A stretch of DNA of 53,463 nt from Hyphomicrobiales bacterium (lineage in GTDB: Bacteria > Pseudomonadota > Alphaproteobacteria > Rhizobiales > Rhizobiaceae), in the NCBI GenBank assembly GCA_003963455.1, contig RXJA01000034.1:1-53463 (forward strand). Direction: 5' to 3'. Below are positions 1-11,550 of the stretch, piece after piece. The notes under the pieces are model-generated. The model searched no databases and had not been told where the DNA came from. It saw only the letters and a list, made by a program, of their open reading frames with translations. The translations under genes and the position numbers were made by a program. Every line of letters begins with the position of its first letter. The stretch's first letter is position 1.

Positions 1-86
1 TTCCGCAACTGCGCCGCTGCGCGGAACTGGGAAGGATGCATGTGCATCGCGGGCAGGTGGCGTTTCCGGACATTCCGAGGTTTTGA
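1..86 (+). CDS. glcD: Glycolate oxidase subunit GlcD, C-terminal end only
   Basis: The third frame is open from the left edge and ends at TGA (84-86). The last residues read LRRCAELGRMHVHRGQ followed by FPDIPRF, the usual end of the FAD-linked glycolate oxidase catalytic subunit. GlcD oxidises glycolate to glyoxylate together with GlcE and GlcF, which follow on the same strand. Only about 27 codons are present, so the call rests on this short tail and on the neighbours. A 235-bp spacer with a long inverted repeat separates it from glcE. Confidence 0.75.
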   Translation, partial: PQLRRCAELGRMHVHRGQVAFPDIPRF

Positions 87-120
87 TGGGGGTTGAAATT
101 CACATGCCGGCGTTCTGTGG

Positions 121-278
121 CGCCCCCCTCTGTCCTGCCGGACATCTCCCCCACAAGGGGGGAGATCAGCAGCCTTGGCGCCGCGCACAATCCTGCCACG
201 TTAGGGATTGGCGAAATCGGCGGCGACATCTGATCTCCCCCCAAGTGGGGGAGATGTCCGGCAGGACAGAGGGGGGCG
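121..278. repeat. Long inverted repeat between glcD and glcE
   Basis: Two arms of about 48 bp (121-168 and 231-278) are nearly perfect reverse complements, built around TGTCCTGCCGGACATCTCCC. About 62 bp lie between them. The transcript could form a very long hairpin between glcD and glcE. The look is that of the dispersed palindromic intergenic elements common in rhizobial genomes, which is my inference; no other copy is in this window. Confidence 0.8.
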
Positions 279-321
279 CGAAGGAACTCGACGTATCCTC
301 TTTTGGGAGTGTCGTGTCGCC

Positions 322-1539
322 ATGACCACCTTCACCCCATCCTCTCCCGCCGAAACCCTCTCCGCTATCCAATGGGCAGCCGCCGAAGAAACACCCCTTG
401 CACTCCTCGGCCACGGCTCCAAGCGTGGCATCGGCCGTCCGCTGCAGACCGAACACACGCTCGACCTCTCGCATCTCACCGGCGTCACCCTCTACGAGCC
501 CGCCGAATTGGTGCTGTCGGCCCGCGCCGGCACGCCTCTCGCAGAGATCGAGCAATTGCTGACTGAGAACGGCCAGCAATTCGCCTTCGAGCCGATGGAC
601 TACGGCCCGCTGCTCGGCGGCGAGCCGGGCCAAGGGAGCAAGAACGGCACGATCGGCGGCGTGCTGGCCTCGAACCTGTCCGGCCCGCGCCGTCTCAAGG
701 CGGGTGCCGCGCGAGACCACATCCTCGGCATTGCCGCCGCCTCGGGTCGTGGCGAGGCTTTCAAATCGGGCGGGCGCGTCGTCAAGAACGTCACCGGCTA
801 CGATCTCTCGAAGCTGATGGCCAACAGCTGGGGCACGCTCGCCGTGCTGACCGACGTCACCTTCAAGGTTCTGCCCGCGGCAGAGACGGAAGTGACCCTG
901 GCCATCCGTGGCCTGCTCGACGATGCCGCGGTCGCCGCCATGGCGCTGGCGCTCGGCTCCAGCGCCGAAGTGTCGAGCGCCGCGCATCTGCCGGAGCGGA
1001 TCGCAGCAAGGGTTGCCGGTGGCAAGCATGGCAGCGATGCCGCGACGCTGCTGCGCGTCGAAGGTTTTGGTCCGTCGGTCGTCTATCGCATCGAGGCGCT
1101 GCGAAAGCTGCTCGGCAAGGCTGGTCCGCTCGAAGAGATCGCCGGCGAGGCGTCGAAGACCATCTGGCGCGACATTCGCGATTGTTTGCCTTTCGCCGAT
1201 GGCGGCGCGCGGCCGGTCTGGCGCGTGTCGATGGCGCCGTCGCAGGCGCATCACATGGTGATGGCACTGCGCATGCAGGCGGCAGTCGATGCCTTCTACG
1301 ACTGGCAGGGCGGGCTGGTGTGGCTGTCGATGCGCGAGGACGATCCGGAGGCCGAGCTGCTGCGCGGGTTGATCCGCAGGCATGGCGGCGGCCACGCGAC
1401 GCTGGTGCGCGCCTCGCCCTCGCATCGCGCGGCGCTGCCGGTCTTCGAGCCGCAGCCTCCGCATCTTGCGGCGCTGTCGGCGCGGCTCAAGGCCGAGTTC
1501 GATCCCAAGCAGATTCTCAATCCCGGCCGCATGGCGTAG
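322..1539 (+). CDS. glcE: Glycolate oxidase FAD-binding subunit GlcE
   Basis: This 405-aa protein is the accessory FAD-binding subunit of glycolate oxidase, which feeds glyoxylate into malate synthase. The N-terminal half reads as a PCMH-type FAD-binding domain: LLGHGSKRGIGRP near residues 27-39, a Gly-rich stretch around GGEPGQGSKNGTIGG, and GGRVVKNVTGYDLSKL, typical of GlcE. The C-terminus ends in FDPKQILNPGRMA, the shared ending of GlcD/GlcE family members. The ATG at 322 was chosen because homologous sequence begins there; the longer open frame upstream runs into the inverted repeat. glcF follows after 12 bp, so the two are co-transcribed. Confidence 0.93.
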   Translation: MTTFTPSSPAETLSAIQWAAAEETPLALLGHGSKRGIGRPLQTEHTLDLSHLTGVTLYEPAELVLSARAGTPLAEIEQLLTENGQQFAFEPMDYGPLLGGEPGQGSKNGTIGGVLASNLSGPRRLKAGAARDHILGIAAASGRGEAFKSGGRVVKNVTGYDLSKLMANSWGTLAVLTDVTFKVLPAAETEVTLAIRGLLDDAAVAAMALALGSSAEVSSAAHLPERIAARVAGGKHGSDAATLLRVEGFGPSVVYRIEALRKLLGKAGPLEEIAGEASKTIWRDIRDCLPFADGGARPVWRVSMAPSQAHHMVMALRMQAAVDAFYDWQGGLVWLSMREDDPEAELLRGLIRRHGGGHATLVRASPSHRAALPVFEPQPPHLAALSARLKAEFDPKQILNPGRMA

Positions 1540-1551
1540 GACTTAAAAGAG

Positions 1552-2877
1552 ATGCAGACCAATTTCTCCGCCGCGCAACTCGCCGATCCGCACGTCGCGG
1601 AATCGGAAAAGATCCTGCGCAAATGCGTGCATTGCGGCTTCTGCACCGCCACCTGCCCGACCTATGTGACTTTAGGCAACGAGCTGGATTCGCCGCGCGG
1701 CCGCATCTACCTCATCAAGGACATGCTGGAGAACGGCCGGCCGGCGGACAAGGAGATCGTCACCCATATCGACCGCTGCCTGTCCTGCCTCGCTTGCATG
1801 ACGACCTGTCCCTCGGGCGTGAACTATATGCATCTGGTCGACCATGCCCGTGCCCACATCCAGGAGACTTACAAGCGGCCGATGCTCGACCGGCTGACCC
1901 GCGCCATGCTGGCTGCCGTGCTGCCTTACCCGGGCCGCTTCCGCGCCGCGCTGAAGCTCGCCGGGCTCGGCCGGCCATTCATCGGCCTGTTTGAAAAGCT
2001 GCCGGCGTTGAAGCCGGTTGCCGCAATGCTGAAGCTCGCGCCGTCCGCGATCCCGTCGGCATCGCCAATGGCGAAGCCGGGCACGCATGCCGGGCAGGGC
2101 GCGAAGCGTGGCCGTGTCGCGATCCTCACCGGCTGCGCGCAGTCGGTGCTCGATCCTGCCATCAATGACACCACCATCTCGCTGCTGACCCGGCTGGGCG
2201 TCGAGGTCGTGGTGCCGGAAGGCGAGGGCTGCTGCGGCGCGCTCGTCCATCACATGGGCCGCGAGGTGGCAGCGCTTGCGTCGGCGAAGCAGAATGTCGA
2301 CGCCTGGACGCGCGCCATCGAGCAGGGCGGGCTCGACGCCATCATCATCACCGCGTCGGGCTGCGGCACCACGATCAAGGATTACGGCTTCATGCTGCGC
2401 CTCGATCCGGCCTATGCCGAAAAGGCTGCCCGCGTCTCGGCTCTTGCAAAAGACGTCACCGAATATCTCGCCGCCCTCGACCTGCCTGATCCAGTGCGCA
2501 AGCCGGGCACGGTCGTCGCCTATCACTCGGCCTGCTCGATGCAGCACGGCCAGAAGATCACACGCCAGCCGAAGGAGCTTCTGGCCAAGGCGGGCTTCGT
2601 CGTCCGCGAGCCGCGCGAGGGGCATTTGTGCTGCGGCTCGGCCGGCACCTACAACATCCTGCAGCCCGAGATTTCGGCCAAGCTGCGCGACCGCAAGGTG
2701 AAGAACATCGAGGCGACAGGCGCTTCGATTGTCGCCACCGGCAATATCGGCTGCATCACCCAGATCGCGTCCGCCGCCAGGCTGCCGGTGGTACACACGA
2801 TCAAGCTGCTCGACTGGGCCTATGGCGGCCCGAAGCCGGAAGGTGTTTCTGACGCGATGCTGGTGGCCGCCGAGTAG
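1552..2877 (+). CDS. glcF: Glycolate oxidase iron-sulfur subunit GlcF
   Basis: This 441-aa protein carries electrons from the GlcD/GlcE flavin centres to the respiratory chain. Two ferredoxin-like 4Fe-4S motifs are visible near the N-terminus (CVHCGFCTATCP around residues 26-37 and CLSCLACMTTCP around residues 76-87). Two CCG-domain motifs follow (CCGALVHHMG near residue 227 and CCGSAGTY near residue 361), as in other GlcF and heterodisulfide-reductase-like proteins. An AAAAGAG ribosome site precedes the ATG. It is the last gene of the glcDEF run; about 290 bp without a gene follow. Confidence 0.95.
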   Translation: MQTNFSAAQLADPHVAESEKILRKCVHCGFCTATCPTYVTLGNELDSPRGRIYLIKDMLENGRPADKEIVTHIDRCLSCLACMTTCPSGVNYMHLVDHARAHIQETYKRPMLDRLTRAMLAAVLPYPGRFRAALKLAGLGRPFIGLFEKLPALKPVAAMLKLAPSAIPSASPMAKPGTHAGQGAKRGRVAILTGCAQSVLDPAINDTTISLLTRLGVEVVVPEGEGCCGALVHHMGREVAALASAKQNVDAWTRAIEQGGLDAIIITASGCGTTIKDYGFMLRLDPAYAEKAARVSALAKDVTEYLAALDLPDPVRKPGTVVAYHSACSMQHGQKITRQPKELLAKAGFVVREPREGHLCCGSAGTYNILQPEISAKLRDRKVKNIEATGASIVATGNIGCITQIASAARLPVVHTIKLLDWAYGGPKPEGVSDAMLVAAE

Positions 2878-3165
2878 CCGACCGTTGGCTCTCTTGTCGG
2901 GTCAGTTATCTCAGTCGATGCCGTCCCTGCCAGCTGCATGAATCTAACGCTTTTCGGGGCCTCGGCATAGGCGCGACCGCCTGTCGTCGGACAGAACTAC
3001 GATTTGCGGCTAAGCGCTTTTGTCGTGCAAGTCACTATGCCCCATTGATCCTGGTCGTGGCCAGGTTCAGGCTTCGTGTGGATCGTCCACATACGTCTCG
3101 GCAAGGGCTGGAGCGTCAGGCCGACGATCGTGGAATTGCAGGCCGCAGAACCGGGTACCAAGGCT

Positions 3166-4362
3166 ATGCCGAAGCAGAGCTGCATCATTGTTGGGGCCGG
3201 ACCAGCTGGCCTTATGCTGGGACTGCTGCTTGCCCGCGCCGGCGTCGAAGCCACCGTGATCGAGAAGCACGAAGACTTTCTGCGCGATTTCCGTGGCGAC
3301 ACCATCCACCCCTCGACGCTCGACGCGATGGATCAGCTGGGATTTCTCGACGAGTTCCTCGCGCTTCCCCACCAGAAAGCGCCGACCCTTCATGCCGAGA
3401 TCGGCGGTAGGCTGGCCACGATCGCGGACTTCACGCGTCTGCCCACACGTTGCAAATACATTGCCTTCATGCCGCAATGGGATTTTCTGGACTTCCTTGC
3501 TGGCAAGGCCGCGGCGTTTCCCGGTTTCCACCTGGAAAGGGGTTGCGAGGTGACCAGCCTCATGGAGCGCAATGGCGTCGTCACCGGCGTCAAAGCAAGG
3601 TCGGCCGACGGAAGGGAGCGCAATCTCGAAGCCTCTCTCGTGGTTGGAGCGGACGGGCGCGATTCCATTGTGCGCAAGTTGGCAAATTTGGAGATAGAGG
3701 ATCTCGGCTCTTCGGTCGATGTGCTGTGGATGAAACTATCCCGGCAGGGCGACGATCCCGTCCAGCCGATGAGCCGTGCCGGGCCCAGCCAGGGCCTTGT
3801 CATGATCGATCGTGGCGACTTCTGGCAACTGGGCTATGTTATTGCCAAAGGGGGTTTCGGTCAGGTGAGACAGGAGGGGATCGCCGCCTTGCGGAGCAAA
3901 CTGGCTTCCGTCGCGCCGCTCCCCGCCGATCGCTTTGACGAGCTGATAACGTGGGAACAGGTTCATCTGCTCAAGGTCCAGATGGACCGGCTTAGACAAT
4001 GGTGGAGGCCTGGTGTGCTGTGCATCGGCGATGCGGCGCATGCCATGTCACCGATCGGCGGCGTCGGGGTGAACCTCGCCGTCCAGGACGCTATTGCGGC
4101 GGCGAACATCCTTGCCGCCCCATTGAACGAAGGCAGACTTGCGAATGACCACCTGCGTGCGGTCCAGACGCGCCGCAGCTTCCCGACGAAGGCGACGCAA
4201 AAGGTCCAGCTCATGATGCGCCGCAAGCGTAAGCCGCAAGGTGGAAAACCTTCCTCTGGACCTCCCGCCTTTATGCGCCTCATTGCCCGTTCGCGGATTT
4301 TGCCGCACCTTACCGGACGGCTGATCGGGATAGGCTTTCGGCCGGAAAGCATCAGATCATAA
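3166..4362 (+). CDS. FAD-dependent monooxygenase (aromatic hydroxylase family)
   Basis: This 398-aa single-component flavoprotein has the N-terminal dinucleotide fold GAGPAGLMLGLLLARAG, the substrate-side motif RGDTIHPSTLD, and the second FAD motif GDAAHAMSPIGGVGVNLAVQDA near residues 287-308. These define the PheA/TfdB/UbiH-like class of NAD(P)H-dependent hydroxylases. The substrate cannot be told from sequence. I start it at the ATG at 3166 because the Rossmann strand begins 6 residues later; an open frame extends further upstream without family-like sequence. It stands alone, convergent with the regulator on the other strand, and shows no clear link to the glc genes. Confidence 0.82.
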   Translation: MPKQSCIIVGAGPAGLMLGLLLARAGVEATVIEKHEDFLRDFRGDTIHPSTLDAMDQLGFLDEFLALPHQKAPTLHAEIGGRLATIADFTRLPTRCKYIAFMPQWDFLDFLAGKAAAFPGFHLERGCEVTSLMERNGVVTGVKARSADGRERNLEASLVVGADGRDSIVRKLANLEIEDLGSSVDVLWMKLSRQGDDPVQPMSRAGPSQGLVMIDRGDFWQLGYVIAKGGFGQVRQEGIAALRSKLASVAPLPADRFDELITWEQVHLLKVQMDRLRQWWRPGVLCIGDAAHAMSPIGGVGVNLAVQDAIAAANILAAPLNEGRLANDHLRAVQTRRSFPTKATQKVQLMMRRKRKPQGGKPSSGPPAFMRLIARSRILPHLTGRLIGIGFRPESIRS

Positions 4363-4583
4363 AGCGGACTTGACCTGAGCTCGCACGTCTCGGCGTCGCC
4401 ATCAGCCTTGTGCAACCATTCTCGGATTGTACCCGATCGTCTACGAGGGTTGCGCCGTCATGCTTGCCTCCAGAGCCTCTACGCGTCACCCGCGACCGGC
4501 GCTCGCATTTCCAGAGCAGGCGCGCCTACAATCTTCCGAGGCGCTGGAGCTGGTTCCGAACCCTGCCAAATCTCGGTGGCTTC

Positions 4584-5984
4584 TCAGTCGGAGAAACCGA
4601 AGGGAGCTTCGGCACGTCTGTAGGCGTCGGCCAATATGCTGCGCCCGATCGGCGGCTCAGAGCGGGAGGTGCAAGTGGGCCGGTGGCAAAGGCGACAGGA
4701 TATGCCGATCGGCGTATAGAGAGGCGCGCTGTTGCGGTCATAGTAGACCATCCGCTCGGCATGCTGCGCCTCGCAGACCAAAGCCACAGCCCTTGTCACG
4801 CGCGCCGACGCATAAGCTCCTCCTCCCGAGCTCACTGTTCGCGCGATCGAGAAGAACCGCTGGCCGTCAGGCAGTTCAAGCCATTGGGTTACAACCGTTC
4901 TCGGCATAGAAAACACCTGATGAAGGCTCCATAGCGGACATCCCCCTCCATGCCGCGCGAATGGGAAGTTGGCGCTGTCCAGCCTCTTGGATACGTTTCC
5001 AGCATTGTCGACGCGAATGAAGAAAAAGGGCACGCGCTCTTGCCCTGGTTTTTGCAAGGTGGTTAGGCGGTGAGCGGTCTGCTCGAAGCTCACATTGAAC
5101 TGTCGAGCGATGGCTTCGACATCGTATCGCTTGTTTTCGGCCGCCTTTGCGAACTGCGCATAGGGCATGAGAACCGCAGCGCCGAAATACCCGGCTAGGG
5201 CGCGATGGGCCAGGTGACGGGCGTTCTCCGAAAGCAGGTTGCCGCCTTCGACGGCTTTCTGGATTTCGTCGTCAACCTCGAGATAGGCAAGCTGCTGCGC
5301 CAACTGAAAGTTCTGGCTCGCAACGTCGAGGCCGTCATCGAGCAGGATTTCCTTGCGGTGCCGGTCAAGTCGCCGAACAGAGCCCATCATGACGTCCTGC
5401 GGCAAACGTCTGACGTTCAGTCCGTGTCGCTGCTTGAGGAACGCGTGCAAACCGCCAATGTGGTGGAGATCGGCGGCCAAACTTTCCGCTGCAGCGTCCA
5501 GATGGGGAAAGCAGTTTCGACGGGCAGCCAAGAAGGCACGAACCGCGGCGACTGGATCGCTTGCCGCGTCGACAGCGGCGGCTCCGGCGACGGACTGTTG
5601 CCGGTCCGCCAGAGCAAACTGTTCGCTTTTGTAGGCTGTATAGAGGCGCAGCATTGCTTCGGTGAAGCCTGGAAAATTGCTGAGCACATCGACGAGTTCG
5701 ACGGGTGTAACTTCGATATCGGCGAATATCGGGTCCTTCATTGCGGCCTTCAGCCGATTGATCAGACCCTCGCCTTTGTCTTCCGTCAGAGTCGACAGGT
5801 CGATGGTGTAGGCCTTGGCGAGACGGATCAGTACTTCTGCGGTGACCGGCCGCTGATTTCTCTCCATCAGCGCGATGTAGGACGGCGAGGTGCCGATGTC
5901 GGAGGCCATGCTTGCCTGGGTCAGGCCCAAATCCTTGCGCAGCCGACGCAATCGAGGCCCGAGATAGACGCCATTTTTCTCCAT
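4584..5984 (-). CDS. ScfR/RamB-type XRE transcriptional regulator
   Basis: This 466-aa protein has an N-terminal XRE helix-turn-helix (about residues 10-65, with LGLTQASMASDIGTSPSYIALMERN), a central IrrE-like region with the typical AHRALAGYFGAAVLMPY segment, and a C-terminal DUF2083-type domain with a Cys cluster (CRLCHRPTC) and the usual PPIGR. This layout is the short-chain-acyl-CoA-responsive regulator family that controls glyoxylate-bypass and propionate genes (RamB, PccR, MccR, ScfR). It is divergent from malate synthase G, and a palindrome lies 28 bp before its start codon. Autoregulation and control of glcB and aceA are inferred. Whether it activates or represses cannot be told. Confidence 0.88.
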   Translation of the reverse strand: MEKNGVYLGPRLRRLRKDLGLTQASMASDIGTSPSYIALMERNQRPVTAEVLIRLAKAYTIDLSTLTEDKGEGLINRLKAAMKDPIFADIEVTPVELVDVLSNFPGFTEAMLRLYTAYKSEQFALADRQQSVAGAAAVDAASDPVAAVRAFLAARRNCFPHLDAAAESLAADLHHIGGLHAFLKQRHGLNVRRLPQDVMMGSVRRLDRHRKEILLDDGLDVASQNFQLAQQLAYLEVDDEIQKAVEGGNLLSENARHLAHRALAGYFGAAVLMPYAQFAKAAENKRYDVEAIARQFNVSFEQTAHRLTTLQKPGQERVPFFFIRVDNAGNVSKRLDSANFPFARHGGGCPLWSLHQVFSMPRTVVTQWLELPDGQRFFSIARTVSSGGGAYASARVTRAVALVCEAQHAERMVYYDRNSAPLYTPIGISCRLCHRPTCTSRSEPPIGRSILADAYRRAEAPFGFSD

Positions 5985-6011
5985 GCTCGATTACAACATT
6001 ACAATTCCTTT

Positions 6012-6027
6012 CTGTAAAGTTTTACAG
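6012..6027. promoter_or_regulatory. Palindromic operator candidate between regulator and glcB
   Basis: CTGTAAAGTTTTACAG is a perfect 7-bp inverted repeat with a 2-bp spacer, in the 174-bp divergent region. Nearly the same sequence, including the following TGACA and TT, occurs before aceA at 8385. Its position and duplication make it the likely binding site of the neighbouring ScfR-type regulator. That assignment is inference. Confidence 0.7.
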
Positions 6028-6158
6028 CCTGACATTTCGGGCACTGGCGCGGAGCGGTAGCGGCGACTACCGCACAAAAATTGTGGCGCATTAGTTATGC
6101 GGCACCGGTCCTCCTGGAGCGGCCTTTCGCGGTGCCGGATTGATTGTGGAGTAGCAAA

Positions 6159-8345
6159 ATGAACCATGCCCAAGCCAACAGGTTGCGTATCCATTGGGTG
6201 CTTTACACGTTCCTGCGGGATGAGGTCTTTCCAGGCACCGGCATCGAACCGGAAAAGTTCTGGGAGGGCTTTTCGGCCATCGTCCACGATCTCGCGCCGA
6301 AGAACCGCGCGCTGCTCGCCAAACGCGACGCCATGCAGGAAAAGCTCGACGGCTGGTATCGCGAAAACGGCGCTCCGATCGACATGGAGGGCTACAAGGC
6401 CTTCCTGAAGGAAATCGGCTACCTCGTGCCGGAAGGTCCGGCCTTCAGCGTCTCGACCGATCATGTCGATCCCGAGATCGCAATCGTCGCCGGGCCGCAG
6501 CTCGTCGTGCCGGTGATGAACGCGCGCTATGCGCTCAACGCCGCCAATGCGCGCTGGGGTTCGCTCTATGACGCGCTCTACGGCACCGACGCCATCCCCG
6601 AGACCGGCGGCGCCGAGAAGGGCAAGGGCTTCAACCCGGCACGCGGGGCGAAGGTCATCGCCTGGGCGAAGGATTTCCTCGACCAGTCGGTGCCGCTCAC
6701 CACGGGCAAATGGGCCGGCGTCAACGGGCTTTCGGTCGAGAACGGCGCGCTGAAGCTCGGCGAGGGCGCTGGCGCCACGACGCTTGCCGACCCGAAACAG
6801 TTCGCCGGCTATCGCGGCGATGCGGAGAACCCTGAAGCCGTGCTTCTGGTCAAGAACGGCCTGCATATCGAGATCGTGATCGACCGCGCCAACCAGATCG
6901 GCAGGACCGACCCTGCGGGCATCGCCGACGTCATCCTGGAATCGGCTTTGACCACCATCCAGGACTGCGAGGATTCGGTCGCCGCCGTCGACGCCGAGGA
7001 CAAGGTCGTCATCTACCGCAACTGGCTCGGCCTGATGAAGGGCGATCTGGCGGAAGAGATCACCAAGGGCGGCAAGAGCTTTGTCCGCAAGCTCAATCCG
7101 GACCGCCGCTACACGGCGCCCAATGGCGGCCAGCTGCTTTTGCCGGGACGCTCGCTGATGCTGGTGCGCAATGTCGGCCACCTGATGACCAATCCGGCGA
7201 TCGTCGATCGCGACGGCAACGAGGTGCCGGAAGGCATCATGGATGCGGCCGTCACCGCGCTGATCGCGCTGCACGATGTCGGCGACAACGGCCGCCGCGC
7301 CAATTCCCGCGCCGGCTCGATGTATGTGGTGAAGCCCAAGATGCATGGACCGGAAGAGGTCGCCTTCGCGGTGGAAATCTTCGACCGGGTCGAGGCCCTG
7401 CTCGGCATGGCGAAGAACACCATCAAGATGGGTATCATGGACGAGGAGCGGCGCACCACCGTCAACCTCAAGGAAGCGATCCGCGCCGCCAAGGACCGCG
7501 TGGTGTTCATCAACACCGGCTTCCTCGACAGGACAGGCGACGAGATCCACACCTCGATGGAAGCCGGCCCGATGATCCGCAAGGGCGACATGAAGCAGGC
7601 CGCCTGGATTTCCGCCTACGAAGCCTGGAACGTCGACACCGGCCTCGAATGCGGGCTCGCCGGCCATGCCCAGATCGGCAAGGGCATGTGGGCGATGCCG
7701 GACCTGATGGCGGCGATGCTGGAGCAGAAGATCGCGCACCCCAAGGCCGGCGCCAACACCGCCTGGGTACCGTCGCCGACGGCCGCGACGCTGCATGCCA
7801 CGCACTATCACAAGGTCGACGTCCATGCCGTGCAGGCGGCGCTGAATAGCCGGCCGAAGGCCAAGCTCGACGACATATTGTCGGTGCCGGTGGCCGTGCG
7901 GCCGAACTGGACGCCGGACGAGATCCAGCGCGAGCTCGACAACAATTCGCAGGGCATCCTGGGCTATGTCGTGCGCTGGATCGACCAGGGCGTCGGCTGC
8001 TCGAAGGTGCCTGACATCAACGATGTCGGCCTGATGGAGGACCGCGCCACGCTGCGCATCTCCTCGCAGCACATCGCCAACTGGCTGCGCCACAAGGTGT
8101 GCTCGGAGATCCAGGTGCGTGACTCGCTGCAGCGCATGGCCGCCATCGTCGACCGCCAGAATGTCGGCGACCTGCTCTACCACCCGATGGCGCCCGACTT
8201 CGACACTTCCATCGCCTTCCAGGCCGCCTGCGACCTGGTGTTCAAGGGCACGGTTCAGCCCAACGGCTATACCGAGCCGGTGCTGCACGCACGGCGTCAA
8301 ATTAAGAAACTGTCCGAATGCATCTCGTCGGAGGGCAACTCGTAG
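6159..8345 (+). CDS. glcB: Malate synthase G
   Basis: This 728-aa enzyme condenses glyoxylate with acetyl-CoA to malate. The G-type isoform is recognised by its length and by signature stretches such as [52 protein letters not shown] and the C-terminal [12 protein letters not shown]. The start at 6159 is preceded by TGGAG at good spacing. The N-terminus ([18 protein letters not shown]) is slightly divergent from usual GlcB. The adjacent glcDEF makes glyoxylate, and isocitrate lyase follows 135 bp downstream, so both glyoxylate sources sit beside their consumer. Confidence 0.96.
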   Translation: MNHAQANRLRIHWVLYTFLRDEVFPGTGIEPEKFWEGFSAIVHDLAPKNRALLAKRDAMQEKLDGWYRENGAPIDMEGYKAFLKEIGYLVPEGPAFSVSTDHVDPEIAIVAGPQLVVPVMNARYALNAANARWGSLYDALYGTDAIPETGGAEKGKGFNPARGAKVIAWAKDFLDQSVPLTTGKWAGVNGLSVENGALKLGEGAGATTLADPKQFAGYRGDAENPEAVLLVKNGLHIEIVIDRANQIGRTDPAGIADVILESALTTIQDCEDSVAAVDAEDKVVIYRNWLGLMKGDLAEEITKGGKSFVRKLNPDRRYTAPNGGQLLLPGRSLMLVRNVGHLMTNPAIVDRDGNEVPEGIMDAAVTALIALHDVGDNGRRANSRAGSMYVVKPKMHGPEEVAFAVEIFDRVEALLGMAKNTIKMGIMDEERRTTVNLKEAIRAAKDRVVFINTGFLDRTGDEIHTSMEAGPMIRKGDMKQAAWISAYEAWNVDTGLECGLAGHAQIGKGMWAMPDLMAAMLEQKIAHPKAGANTAWVPSPTAATLHATHYHKVDVHAVQAALNSRPKAKLDDILSVPVAVRPNWTPDEIQRELDNNSQGILGYVVRWIDQGVGCSKVPDINDVGLMEDRATLRISSQHIANWLRHKVCSEIQVRDSLQRMAAIVDRQNVGDLLYHPMAPDFDTSIAFQAACDLVFKGTVQPNGYTEPVLHARRQIKKLSECISSEGNS

Positions 8346-8384
8346 GAGCATTCTTACAAGAATTTACACGATGACACCGGACCG

Positions 8385-8400
8385 CTGTAAAGTCTTACAG
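8385..8400. promoter_or_regulatory. Second copy of the operator candidate, before aceA
   Basis: CTGTAAAGTCTTACAG (arms CTGTAA and TTACAG) differs by one base from the palindrome at 6012 and is likewise followed by TGACA and TT. It lies 80 bp before the aceA start codon, a likely promoter position. Confidence 0.68.
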
Positions 8401-8480
8401 AGTGACAATTTTGGCCCTCCGCCAAACGCCCATTTTCCCCTAGTGGAAGAACTGCATCAACGTTTCGAGGCCAGCCAACA

Positions 8481-10073
8481 ATGACATACCGGACCACCAT
8501 CGAAGACGCCGCCATGGCGATCAACAGCAACAAGAATTGGCAAGGCATCTCCGAGGAAGCAGTCGCACGCATGCGCCTGCAGAACCGGTTCTGCACTGGT
8601 CTCGATATTGCCAGATACACTGCGGCCATCATGCGGAAGGACATGGCCGCCTACGACCAGGATCCAAGCAAATATACGCAGTCCCTTGGCTGCTGGCATG
8701 GATTCATTGGGCAGCAGAAGATCATTTCGATAAAGAAGCATTTTGGCACGACCAGTCGCCGCTATCTCTATCTGTCGGGCTGGATGGTGGCGGCACTCCG
8801 CTCCGAATTTGGACCGCTGCCGGATCAATCGATGCACGAGAAGACCAGCGTGCCCGCGTTGATCGACGAGCTCTATACCTTCTTGCGGCAGGCCGACGCT
8901 CGCGAGCTCGGCATGATCTTTAGAGATCTGGACAAGGCGAGAGAGGCCGGCGATGCCCCGCTGCAGCGTCAGTTGCTGGCTTCGATCGACAACTATCAGA
9001 CCCATGTCGTTCCCATTATCGCCGATATCGATGCCGGTTTTGGGAACGCGGAGGCGACCTATCTCCTGGCCAAGAAGATGATCGAAGCCGGGGCATGCGC
9101 CCTCCAGATCGAGAACCAGGTTTCGGACGAGAAGCAGTGCGGCCATCAAGACGGCAAGGTCACGGTCCCGCACGAAGACTTCGTCGCCAAGATCCGGGCC
9201 TGCCGGTATGCCTTCCTCGAGCTTGGGGTCGACAACGGAATTATCGTCGCGCGCACCGACTCTCTGGGTGCGGGGCTGACCAAGCAGATTGCATTCAGCG
9301 CCGCGGAAGGCGACATCGGCGACCTCTACAACTCCTTCCTCGATTGCGAGGAAGTTACAGATGGCAAGGTCTCGAATGGCGATGTGCTCATCACCAGAGG
9401 CTCGAAGATCCTCAGGCCCAAGCGGCTGCGCTCGAACCTCTTCCAGTTCCGGGCCGGGACAGGCGCCGACAGATGCGTTCTGGACTGCATCAACGCCCTG
9501 CAGAACGGTGCGGATCTGCTTTGGATCGAAACCGAGAAGCCGCATATCGAGCAGATCGCCGGCATGGTGGACCGCATCCGCGAGGTCATTCCCAATGCCA
9601 AGCTCGTCTACAACAATTCGCCGTCCTTCAACTGGACTCTGAACTTCCGGCAGCAGGTCTTCGATGTCTGGCTTTCGCAGGGCAAGGACGTCACCCGCTA
9701 CAATCGCGCAAAGCTGATGAGTGCCGAATATGACAGCACGGAGCTCGGGCTCGAGGCGGATGAGAGGATCCGCACCTTCCAGCGCGACGCTGCTGCGCGC
9801 GCCGGCATTTTCCACCACCTCATCACCTTGCCGACCTATCACACCGCCGCCTTGTCGACGGACAATCTCGCCAGGGAATATTTTGGCGAGCAAGGAATGC
9901 TTGGCTATGTTGCCAACGTCCAGCGCCAGGAAATCCGCCATGGCATTGCGTGCGTGAAGCACCAGAACATGGCTGGGTCGGACCTTGGCGATGATCACAA
10001 GGAGTATTTCGCCGGTGAAGCTGCTCTCAAAGCTGGCGGGGTCCACAACACCATGAATCAATTCGCAGCCTGA
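8481..10073 (+). CDS. aceA: Isocitrate lyase
   Basis: This 530-aa enzyme cleaves isocitrate to glyoxylate and succinate, the first step of the glyoxylate bypass. The catalytic loop reads KQCGHQDGK (residues 218-226), with the active-site Cys in the KQCGH form of the longer, Pseudomonas-type lyases rather than the KKCGH of E. coli. The Mg-binding region [13 protein letters not shown] is present near residues 178-190. It has its own upstream palindrome shared with glcB. gltA follows after 86 bp on the same strand. Confidence 0.95.
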   Translation: MTYRTTIEDAAMAINSNKNWQGISEEAVARMRLQNRFCTGLDIARYTAAIMRKDMAAYDQDPSKYTQSLGCWHGFIGQQKIISIKKHFGTTSRRYLYLSGWMVAALRSEFGPLPDQSMHEKTSVPALIDELYTFLRQADARELGMIFRDLDKAREAGDAPLQRQLLASIDNYQTHVVPIIADIDAGFGNAEATYLLAKKMIEAGACALQIENQVSDEKQCGHQDGKVTVPHEDFVAKIRACRYAFLELGVDNGIIVARTDSLGAGLTKQIAFSAAEGDIGDLYNSFLDCEEVTDGKVSNGDVLITRGSKILRPKRLRSNLFQFRAGTGADRCVLDCINALQNGADLLWIETEKPHIEQIAGMVDRIREVIPNAKLVYNNSPSFNWTLNFRQQVFDVWLSQGKDVTRYNRAKLMSAEYDSTELGLEADERIRTFQRDAAARAGIFHHLITLPTYHTAALSTDNLAREYFGEQGMLGYVANVQRQEIRHGIACVKHQNMAGSDLGDDHKEYFAGEAALKAGGVHNTMNQFAA

Positions 10074-10159
10074 TATTTTCCCGAGAATGCCGGCAGGTGC
10101 GGGGCGCTGTGCGTCGCCGCATCTGCTTGCTCAGGAAGCCGGAGACCGCACGGCGAACC

Positions 10160-11461
<1,302 letters not shown>

Positions 11462-11550
11462 GTGCGTAAGGAAAAAGCGCTTAGAGGAGATGAACGAGTT
11501 CCTTGTCTCCGTGAAACGACGGAACGCTCCAGAACTGTTCGATCCTCGGT

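Noticed and set aside
166..1464. 432-codon open frame on the minus strand opposite glcE
   Set aside because: Antisense shadow of a GC-rich gene: Arg/His/Ala-rich, no family motifs, and glcE on the other strand is clear.
5991..8351. 786-codon open frame on the minus strand opposite glcB
   Set aside because: Antisense shadow of malate synthase; composition is skewed to His/Arg/Asp and Val, with no recognisable domain.
8457..10061. 534-codon minus-strand frame opposite aceA
   Set aside because: Shadow frame; isocitrate lyase motifs on the plus strand decide the coding strand.
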